23,571 nucleotides of DNA, from positions 1-23,571 of the forward strand of contig JAOPUS010000296.1 in NCBI GenBank assembly GCA_025963345.1. Reading direction: 5' to 3'. Made by a program: the position numbers and the translations under genes. The DNA is from Blastococcus sp. Lineage in GTDB: Bacteria > Actinomycetota > Actinomycetes > Mycobacteriales > Geodermatophilaceae. Each line of letters begins with the position of its first letter. Position 1 is the first letter of the stretch. Positions 13,964 through 20,961 of the stretch are shown piece by piece. The notes beneath the pieces are model-generated. The model did no database searches. It saw only the letters and a list, made by a program, of their open reading frames with translations, and was not told the DNA's origin.

Positions 13964-14410
13964 TCAGCTGCCCCGCTCGACCAGGAAGACCGGGATCTGG
14001 CGGTCGGTCTTCTTCTGGTAGTCGGCGTAGTCGGGGAAGGCAGCGACAGCGCGCTCCCACCACGCGGCCTTCTCCTCGCCGGTGAGCTCGCGGGCCACGC
14101 CGTCCCATGGCTCGGGCCCGTCCTGCACGGTCACCTGGTCGGGGTGGTTGCGGACGTTGGCCACCCATGCCGGGTCCGTGGGGGCACCCCCCATGGAGCC
14201 CACCATCAGGTAGGCACCGTCGTTCTCCACCTTCATGAGCGGCTGCTTGCGCACGTTCCCGCTCTTCGCACCACGCGTGCTGTAGATGACCACGGGTAGA
14301 CCACGGTCGCGCAACGTGTTGCCCTCCCGGCCACCGGTGCGCTCGTAGAGCTCCACCTGGTCGCGGACCCACTTCTGCGGACTCGGTTCGTATTCACCCT
14401 CGAGAGCCAT
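13964..14410 (-). CDS. Nitroreductase/deazaflavin (F420)-dependent oxidoreductase, Ddn-like
   Basis: The 148-aa protein fits the Ddn family of small split-barrel F420-binding proteins. Its core LPVVIYSTRGAKSGNVRKQPLMKV is the family's G-K/A-SG-RK cofactor-binding segment, followed by YLMVGSMGGAPTDPAWVANVRNHP, a strongly conserved block, and VTVQDG. The N-terminal helix YEPSPQKWVRDQVELYERTGG is normal for the family. Members reduce quinones or nitro compounds with F420H2, and the cofactor points to an actinobacterium. The ATG at 14410 has no clear ribosome site; TAGATT six bases before it could be a -10 for a leaderless transcript, though the gene also lies nine bases after the synthase gene. 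The substrate is unknown. Confidence 0.87.
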   Translation of the reverse strand: MALEGEYEPSPQKWVRDQVELYERTGGREGNTLRDRGLPVVIYSTRGAKSGNVRKQPLMKVENDGAYLMVGSMGGAPTDPAWVANVRNHPDQVTVQDGPEPWDGVARELTGEEKAAWWERAVAAFPDYADYQKKTDRQIPVFLVERGS

Positions 14411-14419
14411 GCGTCGAAT

Positions 14420-15673
14420 CTAGGTCGACCGGCCCTTCTCGGCACGGGGAGGTGTGTAGTCGATGGTGTGCGGCACGAAGTAGCTGAGGTTGTCGGTGAT
14501 GAGCCCATCGCTCTCCCGGATGCCCATCCCGGCCGGCTCGCCGTCGACCATCCACACGCCCAGCACGGGGTAGTGGGGTCCGTCGACGCCAGGGAAGTTC
14601 GGCAACGGCATGAACTCCTGGACGACGAAGCCCTCGGTGCCGTAGCGGCCGGGCTGTTCCTCGGCCACCGCGCCGTCGCGGACGATCGCGACGTTGGCGC
14701 CCTCACGGCCCCAGAGCGGCTTGCGCACGTAGTCCCGCCACGACGACGGCATCTCATCGGCGAAGTAGGCCGGCAGCAGGTACTGGCCGAGCACCGGGTC
14801 GCTGCCGAAGAGCTGCCACAGGATCGGCAGCAGCGCCTTGGTGCTCCACATCATCTTGTAGGCGGGTTCGACCCAGGTCGTCCCGCCGGGGCGCATGGAG
14901 TCGGCGAGGACGGCGGGGCCGAACTCGTCCTCGATCAGCCACTCCCAGGGATAGAGCTTGAAGACGATGTCGAGATGGCGGCCCTGCTGGTCGTAGAACC
15001 GTCCGTCGCCGTCGTCGAGCACGATGTCCTCGACGATCAACTCGATCGCCTCGTAGCCGGCCTGCACCACGGTGTCCATGAGGTAGGCGACGGTCATCCG
15101 GTCCTCGCCGGAGGTCTCCTCGCTGGTCCAGGCCAGGTGCACCCGGGGGCGGATGCCGGTCCGCCGCTCCCACTTCAGCAGGTTGCGCTGCCACGCGGCG
15201 ACGAGCTTCTCGTGCAGCGCGTTCCACTGGTCGCGGCCCTGGCCGGTGAACAGGTGCCAGTTCCACTGCGTGACGGCGGACTCGACCAGCCCCGTCGGCG
15301 TGTCGGCGTTGAACTCCAGCAGCTTCGGCGGGCCCTCCCCGTCGTAGCGCAGATCGAAGCGGCCGTAGATGCTCGGCGGCTCGGACTCCCAGGTACGCCG
15401 GATCAGCGGGCGAGCCATCGGCGGGATGCGCATCCGGTCGAACAGTTCGTTCTCGACGATGTGGTCGCCCGCGGCGACGCACATCTCGAACAACTGCGCG
15501 GCCGCGCCCTCCAGCCGCTGGATCTCGTCCATCGTGAAGTCGTAGAAGGGCCCCTCGCGCCAGTAACTGCGGATCTCGCCGCCGGGCAGGTGGGTGCGGT
15601 TGTAGACCAGACCCTGGGCCTCGATCTCGGCTTCCCAGCCGGGCCGGACGATCCCGCTCTCGATGCGGCGCAC
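14420..15673 (-). CDS. Glutathionylspermidine synthase-like ATP-grasp ligase (YgiC/YjfC type)
   Basis: The 417-aa protein corresponds to the synthetase domain alone, without the amidase domain of E. coli Gss. IYGRFDLRYDGEGPP followed by KLLEFNADTPTGLVE (102-131) contains R105, D107, E120 and N122, equivalent to known ATP/Mg-binding residues. EPAYKMMWSTKALLPILW and YVRKPLWGREGANV are the ATP-grasp lysine region. The family forms amide bonds between a peptide carboxylate and an amine, but YgiC-like members do not make glutathionylspermidine and their substrates are unknown; an actinobacterium with mycothiol instead of glutathione also argues against the named reaction. GTG 15673 abuts the stop of the lipoprotein gene with no gap, and Ddn-like 13964 follows by nine bases. 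Lipoprotein-ligase order mirrors ygiB-ygiC of E. coli. Confidence 0.85.
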   Translation of the reverse strand: MRRIESGIVRPGWEAEIEAQGLVYNRTHLPGGEIRSYWREGPFYDFTMDEIQRLEGAAAQLFEMCVAAGDHIVENELFDRMRIPPMARPLIRRTWESEPPSIYGRFDLRYDGEGPPKLLEFNADTPTGLVESAVTQWNWHLFTGQGRDQWNALHEKLVAAWQRNLLKWERRTGIRPRVHLAWTSEETSGEDRMTVAYLMDTVVQAGYEAIELIVEDIVLDDGDGRFYDQQGRHLDIVFKLYPWEWLIEDEFGPAVLADSMRPGGTTWVEPAYKMMWSTKALLPILWQLFGSDPVLGQYLLPAYFADEMPSSWRDYVRKPLWGREGANVAIVRDGAVAEEQPGRYGTEGFVVQEFMPLPNFPGVDGPHYPVLGVWMVDGEPAGMGIRESDGLITDNLSYFVPHTIDYTPPRAEKGRST

Positions 15674-16072
15674 TCAGCTGCCTGCGCCGGTTCCCGCGCG
15701 GTTGCCGGCCCCGCTGCCGATCCCGCCGCTCACCCGCGTACCGCCGATGACCTTCCCGGTGCCCGGCAGGCCGGCCCGCTGACGGGCGGCGGTGTCGGTG
15801 GGGTTGATCCGGGTACCGCCCGACGGCAGCACGGAGCCGATCGGCAGGCCCCGGCCGAACCCGCCCAGGTAGAGGAAGAAGAAGCCGGCGCCCGGCCCGT
15901 TGTACCCGTCGTCGCAGTACTTGTCGTCGACGACCTTGCCGTTCTCGTCCGTGCAGTAGGCGACCTGGTCGCTCCCGCCACCATCGGTGCCGCAGCCGGC
16001 CATGAAGCCGGTTGCCGCCGTCGTGAGCACGGTTGTCGTCAAGGCGGCTCGGACGCGGTTGGAGACCGCCAC
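15674..16072 (-). CDS. Putative lipoprotein, partner of the YgiC-like ligase
   Basis: The 132-aa product begins with a signal sequence: SNRVR, then hydrophobic TTTVLTTAATGF, then FMAGC with the likely lipidated Cys at 27. The mature part is Gly/Ser-rich, with YCTDENGKVVDDKYCDDG (two cysteines), then FFFLYLGGFGRGLPIGSVLP and a low-complexity tail ending GNRAGTGAGS. GTG 16072 is chosen because AGGG lies 8 bases upstream; GTG 16078 is an alternative. Its TGA abuts the GTG of the ligase gene, so they are certainly co-transcribed. The combination of paired cysteines, aromatic-Gly stretch and Gly-rich end upstream of a YgiC homologue recalls YgiB, but I see no alignable identity. It could recruit the ligase to, or be modified at, the cell envelope. 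Confidence 0.75.
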   Translation of the reverse strand: MAVSNRVRAALTTTVLTTAATGFMAGCGTDGGGSDQVAYCTDENGKVVDDKYCDDGYNGPGAGFFFLYLGGFGRGLPIGSVLPSGGTRINPTDTAARQRAGLPGTGKVIGGTRVSGGIGSGAGNRAGTGAGS

Positions 16073-16198
16073 GACCACTTCCCTTCCCTCGGTTGCTGCC
16101 GACGATAGGACGTCGTCCGCCCGCCGTCTTCGCTCAGTGGCCGCGGTCGACGGACAGGCGTCTGGCAGAGTCGCCGAGCCGAGCCCCCGGAGGTCCTC

Positions 16199-16855
16199 AT
16201 GAGCAGTCCCACCCCCCAGGTCGTCGTCCGCGGCGAGGCGATGCTGCTCGTCGACCCGGAGATCGCCGACGTCGACGTCACCGTCCGCGTGCGCGCCCGC
16301 GACCGGCAGACCGCGCTGGAGCGGTGCAGCGCCCGGCAGCACGAGGTGGTCGCCGTCGTGGCGGCTGCCGGCGACGCGGTCGAGGTCACCGAGACCACCG
16401 GGGTGTCGGTCCACCTCGAGGTGCGCGACCGCCGGGCGCCGGGCGAGCCGGTGGCCACGCTGCACACCCGGCTGACCCTGGGCCACCTCGACGCGGTCGG
16501 GGAACTCGTGGTGGCTCTCGGTCGGCTCGACGACGTGGAGGTCTCGGGACCGTTCTGGCGACTGCGGGCGGACAGCCCTGCCGCCGAGCAGGCCCGGCTG
16601 GCCGCCGTCCGGGACGCCGTCACGCGGGCCCGCCAGTACGCGGCGGCCTTCGGGGCGCACCTGACCGCACTGGTCGAGGTCAGCGACACCGGGCCGGGCG
16701 CAGGCGGCATCCGAGTCGCGGCGGCGATGGCCCCGATGGCACGGTTCGAGAGCGAACCCCACCTCGACCTCGTGCCGGCCCGGCAGGAGGTGCACGGCGC
16801 GGTGGAAGTGCGGTTCACGATGTCCGAGCCCGACCAGGAGGTATTCCGAGGATGA
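16199..16855 (+). CDS. SIMPL-domain (DUF541) protein
   Basis: The 218-aa protein starts TPQVVVRGEAMLLVDPEIADVDVTV, the SIMPL domain opening (V.G.a...V.PD.A.v...V). ARDRQTALERCSARQHEVVAVV is the helix that follows, and ARLAAVRDAVTRARQYAAAFG the second conserved helix, before LVEVSDTG. SIMPL proteins are usually secreted oligomers (BP26/Omp28), but this one has no signal peptide, so it would be cytosolic. ATG 16199 follows GGAGG by five bases. The stop overlaps the next start as ATGA, coupling it to the zinc peptidase gene. Molecular role unknown. Confidence 0.8.
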   Translation: MSSPTPQVVVRGEAMLLVDPEIADVDVTVRVRARDRQTALERCSARQHEVVAVVAAAGDAVEVTETTGVSVHLEVRDRRAPGEPVATLHTRLTLGHLDAVGELVVALGRLDDVEVSGPFWRLRADSPAAEQARLAAVRDAVTRARQYAAAFGAHLTALVEVSDTGPGAGGIRVAAAMAPMARFESEPHLDLVPARQEVHGAVEVRFTMSEPDQEVFRG

Positions 16856-17769
16856 GGTACCGCGAGGGCGGCCGGCTCGACACGTCCGGCGTCTCCGACC
16901 GCCGTGGTCGCGGGGGCATGGGGGGCGGCCGCGGGATCGCAGTCGGTGGCGGCGGGCTCGGCCTGGTCGGCCTGCTCATCGTCGTCGTCCTCCAGCTGGC
17001 CGGCGGAGGCGGCGGCGACACCGGTGCCGCGCTCGGTTCACTGGCCGGCCTGGGCGACGGCGAGCAGGCCGACAACAGCCAGCTCGAGCAGCGGTGCCAG
17101 AGCGGCGCCGACGCCAATGACTCCGTGGAGTGCGCCGTCGTCGCCGACATCGAGTCCATCCAGGACTTCTGGACGACGACCCTCGGCAGCACCTACGTGC
17201 CGACGGACACCGTCTTCTTCTCCGGGTCGGTGCAGACCAGCTGCGGCGCGGCCTCCAGCGGCTCCGGCCCCTTCTACTGCCCGGCCGACCAGCTGGTCTA
17301 CATCGACCTCAGCTTCTTCGACCAGCTCCAGCAGGACTTCGGGGCGCAGGGCGGGCTGTTCGTCGACGCGTACGTCATCGCCCACGAGTACGGCCACCAC
17401 GTGCAGAACCTGCTCGGCACCAACGCGCGGGTGACCCCGGGCGAGACCGGTCCCACCAGCGGCACCGTCCGCCTCGAGCTGCAGGCCGACTGCTACGCCG
17501 GGGCGTGGGCCAACCACGCCGAGACGGTGCCCGACGAATCGGGCCAGCCGCTGATCGCCGAGATCAACCAGGACGACATCAACCGGGCGCTCGACGCCGC
17601 GGCACGCATCGGTGACGACTTCATCCAGCAGAACCTCGGCAGCGGCCGGGTCGACCAGAACGCCTTCACGCACGGCTCCTCCGAGCAGCGGCAGAAGTGG
17701 TTCACGACCGGCTACGAGACCGGCGACCCCGCCCGGTGCGACACCTTTGCCACGGACGACCTCGGATGA
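16852..17769 (+). CDS. Neutral zinc metallopeptidase, YpfJ type (membrane-anchored)
   Basis: The 305-aa product has a basic Gly-rich head with the family opening MRYREGGRLDTSGVSDRRG, one membrane helix at about 29-50 (LGLVGLLIVVVLQLAGG), a disordered linker and an outer catalytic domain. HEYGH at 178-182 provides two zinc His and the catalytic Glu, and ELQADCYAGAWA at 209-220 the third ligand region. Cys 82, 94, 131 and 143 may form disulphides. Relatives are called putative neutral zinc metallopeptidase; substrates are unknown. The start ATG overlaps the SIMPL gene stop and the stop overlaps the crotonase gene start, both as ATGA, so all three genes form one operon. Confidence 0.88.
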   Translation: MRYREGGRLDTSGVSDRRGRGGMGGGRGIAVGGGGLGLVGLLIVVVLQLAGGGGGDTGAALGSLAGLGDGEQADNSQLEQRCQSGADANDSVECAVVADIESIQDFWTTTLGSTYVPTDTVFFSGSVQTSCGAASSGSGPFYCPADQLVYIDLSFFDQLQQDFGAQGGLFVDAYVIAHEYGHHVQNLLGTNARVTPGETGPTSGTVRLELQADCYAGAWANHAETVPDESGQPLIAEINQDDINRALDAAARIGDDFIQQNLGSGRVDQNAFTHGSSEQRQKWFTTGYETGDPARCDTFATDDLG

Positions 17770-18548
17770 GCGAGCCGCTCGTCGTCACCCGGGACGGCGC
17801 CGTCGCCGTCCTCACCATCGACCGGCCCGAGAAGCGCAACGCCATGACGGCGGGGATGTGGGCGGCGTTGCCCGCCGTCCTCGCTCCGCTGGCCGATGAC
17901 CCGGGCGTGCGCACACTCATCGTGACCGGCGCCGGTCCCAGCTTCTGCGCGGGCGCCGACATCTCCGACCTGCTCAGCGGGCCGGATCCGGCCGACCCCA
18001 TGGCCGACCTCCGGCGGGACAACCTCGCCGCCCAGGCCGCGCTGCGGGACTTCCCGAAGCCGACGGTGGCGATGATCCGGGGCCACTGCATCGGTGGCGG
18101 CGTGGAGATCGCGGCCTGCTGCGACCTGCGCTTCACCGACCCGACCGGGGTCTTCGGGGTGACGCCCGCGAAGGTCGGCATCGTCTACACGCCGTCCTCG
18201 ACCAAGGCCCTCATCGATCTCGTGGGTCCGGCGATGACGAAGTACCTGCTGTTCAGCGGTGAACTGATCGACGCGCCGACCGCTCTGCGCGCGGGGCTGG
18301 TGGACCAGCTCGTCCCCGCCGAGGACCTCGAGGCCGAGGTGCACCGCTTCGCCGACGTCCTGGCGAGCCGCTCGGCGCTGTCGCAGCGGGCCACCAAGGA
18401 GGTGGTCGCGACGCTGACCGCCGGCAGCGACGGCGAGGGGCCGGCCGCGCGCTGGTACCGGGAGACGATCGCCGGCGGAGAGCTCGCCGAAGGGGTGGCC
18501 GCCTTCGCCGAGCGCAGACCGCCGCGCTTCCCCTGGCCAACTCGATAA
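17766..18548 (+). CDS. Enoyl-CoA hydratase/isomerase family (crotonase-fold) protein
   Basis: The 260-aa protein has the crotonase fold: VAVLTIDRPEKRNAM at the start, FCAGADI (60-66), the first oxyanion-hole loop that binds the CoA thioester, and GHCIGGGVEIAACCDLRF (107-123), the second loop carrying Glu 114, matching the first catalytic Glu of hydratases. The position of the second catalytic Glu (PE in ..GQPEILLG..) is replaced: FGVTPAKVGIVYTPSSTKAL has no Glu. It therefore may not be a hydratase; isomerase, thioesterase, decarboxylase or other crotonase chemistry are possible. It is translationally coupled (ATGA) to the zinc peptidase upstream, an odd pairing. The stop codon lies within the palindrome at 18539-18556. 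Confidence 0.85.
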   Translation: MSEPLVVTRDGAVAVLTIDRPEKRNAMTAGMWAALPAVLAPLADDPGVRTLIVTGAGPSFCAGADISDLLSGPDPADPMADLRRDNLAAQAALRDFPKPTVAMIRGHCIGGGVEIAACCDLRFTDPTGVFGVTPAKVGIVYTPSSTKALIDLVGPAMTKYLLFSGELIDAPTALRAGLVDQLVPAEDLEAEVHRFADVLASRSALSQRATKEVVATLTAGSDGEGPAARWYRETIAGGELAEGVAAFAERRPPRFPWPTR

Positions 18549-18556
18549 ATCGAGTT
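18539..18556. repeat. 18-bp palindrome over the crotonase stop codon
   Basis: AACTCGATAAATCGAGTT: 8-bp arms around AA, conspicuously AT-rich. It covers the TAA stop (18546-18548) and ends one base before the -35 of the stress-type promoter at 18558, so it may be an operator for that promoter, or a terminator stem. Confidence 0.5.
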
Positions 18557-18557
18557 C

Positions 18558-18584
18558 GTTTCGGTTGCGCCCCACCCGGGGTAC
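18558..18584 (+). promoter_or_regulatory. SigB/SigF-type stress promoter
   Basis: GTTTCG (18558-18563) and GGGTAC (18579-18584), 15 bases apart, match the actinobacterial general-stress sigma consensus (GTTT, about 15 bases, GGGTAY). It would start transcription near 18591, leaving a leader of about 155 bases before the stress-protein gene at 18746. The leader encodes nothing clear. Confidence 0.6.
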
Positions 18585-18745
18585 CAGGTGGCCACGGCGC
18601 TCCCTGAAGAAGACGGGGATCGATGCGGTATCCGCCGTGTCATCACCGCCTGTCCCGCTCACCCCACGGCGCAAGGATGCGTCGGGCTTTCGTAGCGGTA
18701 GGGGTGCGCCCTTCCTGACCACGAATCACTTGCCGAGGAGGACCG

Positions 18746-19537
18746 ATGACTCACTCCATCGACGCCCCGTTCCCGCCCCCCACCACCGCGGGGACGGGCG
18801 CCACCACCGCCACGAGCACGTCGCCATCGACCGCTGACGTCGCCAAGGACGAGGCCAAGAACGTCCAGCAGACCGCCGTGCAGGCGGGCAGCCAGGTCGC
18901 GTCCACCGCGACCGACCAGGCCAAGGAAGTCGTCCAGGAGACACAGCGCCAGGCCAAGGACCTGCTCGACCAGGGCCGCACCCAGGTCCGCGAGCAGGCT
19001 ATCTCCCAGCAGCAGAAGGCCGGACAGAGCCTCTCCGCGCTGGCGCAGGAGCTGCGCGGCCTGGCCGACGGCACCAGCTCCGGCGCACCCGGCCCGGCCC
19101 GTGACCTGCTCCAGCAGGCCTCGGGCATGGTCGAGACCTTCGCGAGCAAGCTGCAGAACCGCGAGCCGGCCGAACTGCTCGACGAGGTCCGCAGCTTCGC
19201 CCGCCGCAAGCCGGGGATGTTCCTCCTCGGTGCGGCCGCTGCCGGTGTCCTCGCCGGCCGGCTGACCAGTGGCGTGAAGGCCTCGCACGGCGATTCCGGG
19301 CCGTCGTCCAACGGGATGACCGGTTACCGGGCACAGTCGAACTACGTCGACCCTGCGCCGTCCTACGCGGACGTCCCCAGCACCTACACGGGAACGAGCG
19401 CGAGCTACTCGACCGCCGGCTCCGCTCCGCTGCCCCCGCCGCCCTACGGGACCGTGCCCCCCGAGGGCACCGTCGTCCCGCCGGCGGCCCCGGCCGGCTG
19501 GGACGACCCGGCGCGCCGTCCCGGTGGGGTGGGCTGA
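18746..19537 (+). CDS. Helical stress-type protein with C-terminal membrane segment (LEA-like, hypothetical)
   Basis: The 263-aa protein has a Thr/Ser/Pro-rich head, a long amphipathic region at about 28-110 rich in Ala, Gln, Lys, Asp and Glu (DVAKDEAKNVQQTAVQAG, then STATDQAKEVVQETQRQAKD), a conserved-looking helix LLQQASGMVETFASKLQNRE, a hydrophobic stretch GMFLLGAAAAGVLAGRL and a Tyr/Pro-rich tail ending PAGWDDPARRPGGVG. The repeating Ala-Lys-Glu pattern resembles LEA group 3 or apolipoprotein-like proteins that cover membranes in dry or stressed cells. GAGGAGG lies before ATG 18746. It is the first of three genes behind a SigB-like promoter and is only 3 bases before the holin-family gene. 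No enzymatic motif. Confidence 0.75.
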   Translation: MTHSIDAPFPPPTTAGTGATTATSTSPSTADVAKDEAKNVQQTAVQAGSQVASTATDQAKEVVQETQRQAKDLLDQGRTQVREQAISQQQKAGQSLSALAQELRGLADGTSSGAPGPARDLLQQASGMVETFASKLQNREPAELLDEVRSFARRKPGMFLLGAAAAGVLAGRLTSGVKASHGDSGPSSNGMTGYRAQSNYVDPAPSYADVPSTYTGTSASYSTAGSAPLPPPPYGTVPPEGTVVPPAAPAGWDDPARRPGGVG

Positions 19538-19540
19538 GCG

Positions 19541-20047
19541 ATGAGCTCCCCCTACTCCGGCGCGACGCCCGCGGGAGTCCCGCAGGGCTATACCGAGCCG
19601 ACGCCGCAGAACTACGCGGCCGACTACAGCGGCGACATCGGGACGCCTACGACCGAGGCCGGTCGGCCGGACGTCGAGGACACCTCGGTCGGCGCGCTGA
19701 TGGGCGAGGTCGCCAAGGACCTCTCCACCCTGATGCGCCAGGAACTCGAGCTGGCCAAGGTCGAGGTGAAGGCCGAAGCCGCGAAGGCCGGCAAGGGCGT
19801 CGGCCTCATGGGCGCAGCCGGGTTCGCCGGCTACATGGTGCTGCTCTTCCTCTCCATCGCGCTGTGGTGGGCCCTGTACCACCTGGTGGGCCACAGCTGG
19901 TCGGCGCTGATCGTCGCCGTCATCTGGGGCGTCATCGGATTCGTCGCCTTCACGATGGGCCGCAAGCAGTTGAAGACCGTCAATCCGAAGCCCGAGCGCA
20001 CCGTCGACACCCTGCAGCAGGTGCCCGGCGCACTGAAGCCCAACTGA
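19541..20047 (+). CDS. Phage-holin-superfamily (actinobacterial Phage_holin_3_6-type) membrane protein
   Basis: The 168-aa product has a disordered head of about 45 residues, then a charged amphipathic segment VGALMGEVAKDLSTLMRQELELAKVEVKAEAAKAG, the typical family start, and two membrane helices (GAAGFAGYMVLLFLSIALWW and SALIVAVIWGVIGFVAFTMG), finishing in a basic tail. Despite the name, these actinobacterial proteins are chromosomal, not phage lysis factors, and commonly pair with DUF3618 genes, as here. A role in envelope stress is inferred. ATG 19541 is 4 bases after the preceding stop; the ribosome site is weak (GGTGGG), implying coupled translation. Confidence 0.85.
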   Translation: MSSPYSGATPAGVPQGYTEPTPQNYAADYSGDIGTPTTEAGRPDVEDTSVGALMGEVAKDLSTLMRQELELAKVEVKAEAAKAGKGVGLMGAAGFAGYMVLLFLSIALWWALYHLVGHSWSALIVAVIWGVIGFVAFTMGRKQLKTVNPKPERTVDTLQQVPGALKPN

Positions 20048-20085
20048 ACCCCGGCCACGAGCCCATCCAGACTGGAGTTGCAGAC

Positions 20086-20751
20086 ATGACCAGCAGTGAC
20101 CCGGAAGTCATCCGGCGCCAGATCGAGGACACCCGTCGCGAGCTCAGCTACGACGTCGACGCCCTCAACGAGAAGGTCAACCCCGCCCGCGTCGTCGACC
20201 GGCGCGTCACCGCGGCCAAGGGCCGTATCACATCGGTGAAGGAGAAGGTGATGGGCAGCGCTCAGGACACGACGTCGTCGGCCCAGGGCATGGCGTCGAA
20301 CGCGGCGGGTTCGGTGCAGAACGCCGCATCCAGCGCAGCCGACACCGTGCAGGGCGCAGCCTCCACGGCCGCCGATGCGGTCCAGCAGGCGCCCGACGCC
20401 ATCGTGCGGCAGACCCAGGGCAACCCTCTGGCTGCCGGGCTGATCGCCTTCGGCGTCGGCTGGCTCGTCTCGAGCCTGCTGCCGGCGTCGGAGAAGGAGA
20501 AGCAGCTGGCCCAGCAGGCCGAGAGCGCCGTGCGCGAACACAAGGACGCGCTGCTCGAGCCCGCGAAGCAGGCCGCGCAGGAGATGGGCGAGCAGCTCAA
20601 GCCGGCGGCTCAGGAGGCCATGGAGTCGGTCAAGTCGACCGCTCAGGACGCCGCCTCGACCGTGGCGGAGGAAGGCAAGTCCGCCGCCGCCGACGTGCAG
20701 GGCCAGGCCCAGCAGGCCAAGGAGACGGTGCAGAGCAAGTCCGGCTCCTGA
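20086..20751 (+). CDS. DUF3618-domain protein with LEA-like repeats
   Basis: The 221-aa protein opens with the DUF3618 signature DPEVIRRQIEDTRRELSYDVDALNEKVNPARVV (about 5-37). A central Ala/Ser/Gln-rich part (60-105) repeats blocks such as GSVQNAASSAADTVQGAAST at roughly 11-residue periods. A short membrane-like helix NPLAAGLIAFGVGWLVSSLLP follows at about 110-130, and the C-terminal third again repeats Ala/Lys/Glu (AKQAAQEMGEQLKPAAQEAM, then STAQDAASTVAEEGKS). The layout suggests a membrane-attached amphipathic helix protein, fitting desiccation or osmotic stress. ATG 20086 follows GGAG. It is the last gene of the stress operon, before the terminator at 20796. Confidence 0.85.
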   Translation: MTSSDPEVIRRQIEDTRRELSYDVDALNEKVNPARVVDRRVTAAKGRITSVKEKVMGSAQDTTSSAQGMASNAAGSVQNAASSAADTVQGAASTAADAVQQAPDAIVRQTQGNPLAAGLIAFGVGWLVSSLLPASEKEKQLAQQAESAVREHKDALLEPAKQAAQEMGEQLKPAAQEAMESVKSTAQDAASTVAEEGKSAAADVQGQAQQAKETVQSKSGS

Positions 20752-20795
20752 TCCATGGGTCGATCGATCCAGCGTCGATCCGACCCGCCCGTACG

Positions 20796-20833
20796 ACTGC
20801 GCCCCGCCGGGACTCCTCCCGGCGGGGCGCAGT
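20796..20833 (+). terminator. Strong hairpin terminator after the stress operon
   Basis: ACTGCGCCCCGCCGGG (20796-20811) pairs perfectly with CCCGGCGGGGCGCAGT (20818-20833) around a six-base loop, 44 bases after the stop of the DUF3618 gene. A 16-bp GC stem is very stable. It has no long T-tract, as is usual in high-GC genomes. Confidence 0.8.
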
Positions 20834-20922
20834 GCTGTGCTCACCCGGAGGGGTGAGAGCGGCGCCTGGCGCGCTGCAGGCACCTGCTCGGCAGGCCGAA
20901 GTCCTGAGGTGACGACGCCGAT

Positions 20923-20941
20923 CGGCCCCCTCCTGGGGCCG
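20923..20941 (+). promoter_or_regulatory. Small hairpin before the response regulator gene
   Basis: CGGCCCC (20923-20929) and GGGGCCG (20935-20941) form a 7-bp stem with a 5-base loop. It ends 20 bases before the GTG start and just before the ribosome site GGGAG, so it could modulate translation. It could also be chance in GC-rich DNA. Confidence 0.3.
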
Positions 20942-20961
20942 CCTGACCGACGGGAGCCACC

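Noticed and set aside
14420..15673. Calling this gene glutathionylspermidine synthase outright
   Set aside because: The amidase domain is missing, YgiC-like members are not known to make glutathionylspermidine, and actinobacteria generally use mycothiol.
19541..20047. Holin-family protein as a sign of a prophage
   Set aside because: No phage genes, integrase or lysin are nearby. The gene is in a stress operon with DUF3618, the usual chromosomal setting of this family.
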